A DNA stretch of 27,490 nucleotides from Granulosicoccus sp964594905. Lineage in GTDB: Bacteria; Pseudomonadota; Gammaproteobacteria; Granulosicoccales; Granulosicoccaceae. Numbering within the stretch: the stretch's first letter is position 1; every line of letters begins with the position of its first letter. Under the pieces are notes generated by a model, which worked only from the letters and a program-made list of their open reading frames with translations, was not told where the DNA came from and searched no databases. The stretch spans positions 1 through 27,490 of the forward strand of contig CAZQOI010000039.1 in NCBI GenBank assembly GCA_964594905.1. Direction: 5' to 3'. Positions 23,714-27,490 of the stretch are shown in pieces. A program made the translations under genes and the position numbers.

Positions 23714-25951
23714 ATGAAACTTCGCACCCAAATGTTGCTTGCAGGCGCACTGACGCTGGTTGTCCCGATCGTAGGTTGGCACAGCATCAAGCAGTTGTAT
23801 GCAACCCTGCAGCAAACTCGTATCGATGAGCAGTCCATCAAGGTGCTTAACCTTCGCACTGCAATCGATGAAGCGACAGAGCTTGATCAATTGTTCGTTG
23901 AAGGTGCGCGAGCACCAACTGATGATGACTGGTATGCGGAAACTTCTCGCTACCCAATTTTTGTAGACGGCTATGCCGATGATTGGCAAAACCTGACTGA
24001 TGAGCCCTTAATCTACGATGACGAAGACTCTGGCAACCGATTGAGTGTTCGCCTTGCGCATTATGAACGTCGCCTGTTCATATACGCAGAAATTACAGAC
24101 GATAAGGTTGTGTACCACGAACCACCTTTGATTCCAGTTGATCCGGGCGAGGGGGAAGTACCTGATGCTAAATCACGGCTGATTAATGGCGATGCTCTGG
24201 AGATACTGCTCGGACAGTCTGATAAATGGCAACACGGTCTGTTCCGCGCCATCGCGCCCGGGCCTGTCAGTGCATTACGTGCATCACCCAGTGTCTCCGC
24301 CAATGGGCGTGCACGTCGCTTGGGTCAGGCCTTGCCAAGTTGGCGTGGCGTTTGGATCAAGAATAGTCGTGGTTATCAGATCGAAATTGAGCTGCCATTG
24401 CCCGCGGTCGGATCAACTGTTGGTATTGCGGCGGTTGATGTTGATCTTAATGGTGCCACACGCGGTGTCTGGCTAGGTTCGCTATCACCTAACGTCATGC
24501 GCGCCTGGCATCGGCGGCCACCTGACGCTACAAGACTCGCTGAAGGTGGCTTGGCATCAGCAACTCTTTTTCATGCGAGCCCATTAGCGCATTCACGGCT
24601 GGCGTCCTGGGTGACACCTGGTATTCGCGCACGACTCTATGATCGACATGGGCGATTGCTGGCAGACGTCAATGAGTTGTACATCGATGATGATGAAGAC
24701 ATTCCAACGTCTGACTCAGCTGCAACAAGCGGTATTCTTGATGCCGTGTTGTTCAGATTGTTTGCCTGGTTTGCCGCTGGCGAACTTCCCTTGATTGCAG
24801 ATTATGACCCGGCATCCGTGCCACTGCACCTGAGTGAGGACATGCGCAACAACGTAGACACTGATGCGCCAACATCTCGTTATGTCAGTGATGAAAATGA
24901 TCGTGTGCTGGGATCGCTGCTGGCTATTGGCAAAGGCACACCAGATGGCTTCCTTTTGTATGAAAGTAACGAAGAACATGCATCTGCCTATGCAGGAAGT
25001 CAGCTAGCGCGTTTGTTCAGCCTGCTGTTGTTTGTCAGCCTCATGACCGGTGCTGGGCTATTGATATTCGCGACTATGTTGTCACTGCGCATCAGACGAT
25101 TGTCGCAACAGGCTGAACGAGCAGTCAGTGATGATGGCCGTGTTTATGGATTACCTGGCAGCGATGCACGTGATGAGATCGGTGACCTGTCGCGTAATCT
25201 GTCGTCCTTGCTGGCGCGTTCTGCCGCTTACACTCATTACCTCGAGGCATTGTCGAGCCGTTTGTCACACGAACTTCGAACACCCTTGTCAGTTGTCAAA
25301 ACATCCATCGAGAATCTCGATCGCACAAGCCTTAATCAAGAATCGCAAACGTTAATCGATCGTGCCAGTGGTGGTGCCGATCAATTAGGTGCCATTATTC
25401 GCGCACTGGTGGAATCTACCCGTCTTGAACAAACAGTCCAGCGCGCAGAGATGTCGCGAGTGGCCATGCGGGACTGGGTAGAGGGTTCGTTAAATCGATA
25501 TCGACAGATTTACCCGACAACCCGATTTACCGCTGTCGCCTCTACCAATGGACTTAGTGATGCATCGTCACATCTGCCGATACCAGCGGTCTCGATTACC
25601 GGCTCACCGGAATTGTTGCAGCAGGCGCTCGACAAGCTTATCGACAATGCGGTCGACTTCAGTACTGATGGTGATATCAGGATTGTTTTGTCGCTCGATG
25701 GCAGTGATTCTGAGCCGCAACTGACGCTGGCGGTCGCGAATCGTGGCCAAAATATCGACCCAGTGCGTTTGTCCCAGCTGTTCGATCCAATGTATTCAGA
25801 ACGGTCAAGCGATGCATCGACAATGCACCTTGGCCTTGGGCTTTATATTGTGCGCATGATTGCCGAAGCGCATGGCGGTGTGCCTTTGGCACAAAATGAA
25901 TCGCCTTGGGTAACCATTGGCATGCGTTTGCCAGTGAGTTACATGAGATAA
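23714..25951 (+). CDS. pdsS: Sensor histidine kinase of the dedicated sortase system, CBM9-like sensor
   Basis: A 745-residue inner-membrane kinase, partner of the upstream regulator. TM1 is about residues 7-25 and TM2 about 431-455 (LFSLLLFVSLMTGAGLLIF), leaving a large periplasmic sensor of about 400 residues. Residues about 78-250 look like a CBM9/DOMON-type fold: FVDGYADDW, then LSVRLAHYERRLFIYAEITDDKV, INGDALEILLG, and GYQIEIELPLPAVG. A HAMP region follows TM2. The H box is LSHELRTPLSVV with phospho-accepting His519. The N box (KLIDNAVDFS) and the G box (LGLGLYIVRMIAEAHGG) complete the ATPase. Length and layout fit the dedicated sortase system kinases. The stop lies 6 bp before the ABC ATPase start, so these genes form one operon. 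Confidence 0.92.
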   Translation: MKLRTQMLLAGALTLVVPIVGWHSIKQLYATLQQTRIDEQSIKVLNLRTAIDEATELDQLFVEGARAPTDDDWYAETSRYPIFVDGYADDWQNLTDEPLIYDDEDSGNRLSVRLAHYERRLFIYAEITDDKVVYHEPPLIPVDPGEGEVPDAKSRLINGDALEILLGQSDKWQHGLFRAIAPGPVSALRASPSVSANGRARRLGQALPSWRGVWIKNSRGYQIEIELPLPAVGSTVGIAAVDVDLNGATRGVWLGSLSPNVMRAWHRRPPDATRLAEGGLASATLFHASPLAHSRLASWVTPGIRARLYDRHGRLLADVNELYIDDDEDIPTSDSAATSGILDAVLFRLFAWFAAGELPLIADYDPASVPLHLSEDMRNNVDTDAPTSRYVSDENDRVLGSLLAIGKGTPDGFLLYESNEEHASAYAGSQLARLFSLLLFVSLMTGAGLLIFATMLSLRIRRLSQQAERAVSDDGRVYGLPGSDARDEIGDLSRNLSSLLARSAAYTHYLEALSSRLSHELRTPLSVVKTSIENLDRTSLNQESQTLIDRASGGADQLGAIIRALVESTRLEQTVQRAEMSRVAMRDWVEGSLNRYRQIYPTTRFTAVASTNGLSDASSHLPIPAVSITGSPELLQQALDKLIDNAVDFSTDGDIRIVLSLDGSDSEPQLTLAVANRGQNIDPVRLSQLFDPMYSERSSDASTMHLGLGLYIVRMIAEAHGGVPLAQNESPWVTIGMRLPVSYMR

Positions 25952-25957
25952 TGAAGC

Positions 25958-26896
25958 ATGAGCGACAGCAATTCGCCAATCATCTCGATCCGCGGCCTCA
26001 CGAAAACCTACAAAGGTGGTCATGAAGCGCTCAAGGGAATTGATCTTGATATTCAGCCCGGCGAAATCCTCGCCTTGCTGGGGCCTAATGGCGCTGGCAA
26101 AACCAGTCTAATCTCGATCATCTGTGGCCTCGTCAACCCGACCGCAGGCAGTATTACTGTCGGTGGTTATGACATCATCAAGGACTTCAGGGAGACACGC
26201 GAACTGATCGGACTGGTGCCTCAGGAACTCACCCTTGGTGCTTTTGAGCAGGTGGTCAATACCATCAATTTCAGCCGTGGACTCTTTGGCAAAGCCGACG
26301 ATAGTGCCTTTGTCGACAAGCTACTGGTCGATCTAAGCCTTGACGACAAAAAGCACAATATGGTGCAGCAATTGTCTGGTGGCATGAAACGGCGTGTGTT
26401 GATCGCCAAGGCTCTGGCCCACGAACCGCGTATCCTGTTTCTCGATGAACCCACGGCAGGGGTTGATGTTGAGCTGCGCAAGGACATGTGGTCATTGGTC
26501 GAAAAGCTGCGTGCTGATGGGGTCACTATTGTATTGACGACACACTACATCGAAGAGGCGGAAGAGATAGCTGATCGGGTAGGGGTCATCAGCGATGGGC
26601 GTTTGCTGGTGATCGATGAAAAGGATAATCTGATGCAGTCGCTTGGCAAGAAACAGCTGATTGTGGACTTGCGATACCCGGTTGATGAATTGCCTGCATC
26701 GCTTAGCGAATTCGATCTTGAACTGTCCCAGAATGGACAACGTTTGACTTATACGTTTGACACACAACAGGAACGCACTGGCATAACGCATCTGTTGCAA
26801 GCCATCACATCTGCGGGGTTGTCGTTGAAAGATCTGCAAACAACGCAAAGCTCACTTGAAGATATTTTCGTCAACCTTGTGCACGCGCAATCATGA
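25958..26896 (+). CDS. ABC transporter ATP-binding protein (ABC-2 exporter, YadG-like)
   Basis: The 312-residue ATPase energises an ABC-2 type exporter. Walker A GPNGAGKT is at residues 42-49, the Q-loop in LVPQELT, the signature LSGGMKRR, Walker B ILFLDEPTAGVD, and the H-loop His in TTHYIEEAEE. After the nucleotide-binding domain (to about 225) comes a C-terminal extension of about 85 residues, common in drug or polysaccharide ABC-2 ATPases. It resembles E. coli YadG, whose substrate is unknown. It lies 6 bp behind pdsS and overlaps the permease by 4 bp (ATGA), so it may be regulated with the sortase two-component genes. A role in that system is inferred from position only. Confidence 0.93.
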   Translation: MSDSNSPIISIRGLTKTYKGGHEALKGIDLDIQPGEILALLGPNGAGKTSLISIICGLVNPTAGSITVGGYDIIKDFRETRELIGLVPQELTLGAFEQVVNTINFSRGLFGKADDSAFVDKLLVDLSLDDKKHNMVQQLSGGMKRRVLIAKALAHEPRILFLDEPTAGVDVELRKDMWSLVEKLRADGVTIVLTTHYIEEAEEIADRVGVISDGRLLVIDEKDNLMQSLGKKQLIVDLRYPVDELPASLSEFDLELSQNGQRLTYTFDTQQERTGITHLLQAITSAGLSLKDLQTTQSSLEDIFVNLVHAQS

Positions 26897-27490
26897 ATGT
26901 TCAAGCGATCAAGACGATCTATAAAAATGAGATGCGTAGAACTCGTAATACGCTGATGCAGAGTATTGCGTCTCCCGTTATTTCAACAGTTCTGTACTTT
27001 GTTGTGTTTGGATCGGCGATAGGTTCACGTATACAAGCTATTGAAGGCGTCAGTTATGGCTCCTTTATCGTGCCTGGCCTCATCATGCTTTCCTTGCTGA
27101 CGCAAAGCATCTCGAATGCATCCTTTGGCATCTTCTTTCCAAAATTCACTGGCACGATTTACGAAATCATGTCGGCGCCCATTTCGTTTTTCGAAATCAT
27201 CGTGGGCTTTGTGGGTGCCGCGGCGACCAAATCACTGATTATCGGCACCATCATCCTGATTACCGCATCGTTTTTCGTTGATCTGCACATTGCTCATCCA
27301 TTCTGGATGCTGGCGTTTCTGATCTTGACCTGCATCGCGTTCAGCTTGTTTGGTTTTATTATTGGGCTCTGGGCCGATAATTTCGAGAAACTGCAATTGA
27401 TACCCTTACTGATCATTACGCCATTGGTTTTTCTGGGTGGCAGTTTTTATTCGGTGAGCATGTTGCCGCCGTTTTGGCAAAAGATCACAT
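26893..27490 (+). CDS. ABC-2 type permease (YadH-like), 3' end outside window
   Basis: The frame opens at the ATG overlapping the ATPase stop (ATGA) and stays open for 199 codons to the window edge. The N-terminus MNVQAIKTIYKNEMRRTRN is a cytoplasmic amphipathic segment. Hydrophobic segments follow (VISTVLYFVVFGSAIG; GSFIVPGLIMLSLL; FFEIIVGFVGAAATKSLIIGT; FWMLAFLILTCIAFSLFGFIIG; LIPLLIITPLVFLGGSFYSV), matching the six-helix ABC-2 permease family, including the ETP-like GGSFYSVSMLPPFWQ region. It forms the membrane channel for the preceding ATPase. The last helix and C-terminus are not in the window. Confidence 0.93.
   Translation, partial: MNVQAIKTIYKNEMRRTRNTLMQSIASPVISTVLYFVVFGSAIGSRIQAIEGVSYGSFIVPGLIMLSLLTQSISNASFGIFFPKFTGTIYEIMSAPISFFEIIVGFVGAAATKSLIIGTIILITASFFVDLHIAHPFWMLAFLILTCIAFSLFGFIIGLWADNFEKLQLIPLLIITPLVFLGGSFYSVSMLPPFWQKIT

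Overview
The window reads as a chromosomal segment of a free-living, probably marine, gammaproteobacterium of moderate GC. I cannot name the order. The gene order mutS / cinA-type amidase - recA - recX - alaS - lysC - csrA - tRNA-Arg - tRNA-Ser is a classic gammaproteobacterial neighbourhood. The CsrA core and the RecA numbering match the E. coli proteins closely as I remember them. The dedicated sortase locus further right belongs to a type described mainly from marine proteobacteria. A run of 100 N flanked by an exact 55-bp duplication inside mutS points to a short-read, possibly metagenomic, assembly.

Layout. Positions 1-4755 (minus strand) hold a repair and NAD block: mutS, nadK and recN, the last cut by the window edge. 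Positions 4786-7351 (plus) hold pncC, a small exported coiled-coil protein, then recA behind a canonical LexA box, with recX overlapping its stop. Positions 7465-12260 carry alaS, lysC (with a likely internal start for a regulatory beta subunit), a 358-bp leader region rich in hairpins, csrA, and a promoter driving tRNA-Arg(ACG) and tRNA-Ser(GCT). Positions 12309-16213 hold glucokinase, an Hsp20 chaperone, a lipoprotein with a Pro/Glu repeat (minus), folD (TTG start) and a small exported DUF4864-like protein (minus).

Positions 16350-27490 are the accessory part. It begins with a DUF1800/DUF1501 exported pair; the DUF1800 member carries a CBM60-like domain after a Met/Ser linker. Next comes a convergent pair encoding a class GN sortase and its VIT/vWA target protein. 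Divergent from these are a response regulator and a histidine kinase of the proteobacterial dedicated sortase type, followed by an ABC exporter (ATPase plus permease, cut by the edge).

How the parts may work together. RecA, RecX, RecN and MutS are DNA repair and SOS functions. The sortase locus looks like a self-contained module: the kinase senses something outside the membrane through a CBM9/DOMON-like domain, the regulator controls the divergent target-sortase operon, and the sortase processes the single target, whose sorting motif here is the variant LPQGA. Two carbohydrate-binding-like folds within 8 kb (DUF1800 protein and kinase sensor) suggest that this stretch may be a polysaccharide-related surface system. 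That link is inference. No phage, insertion sequence or CRISPR array is visible.
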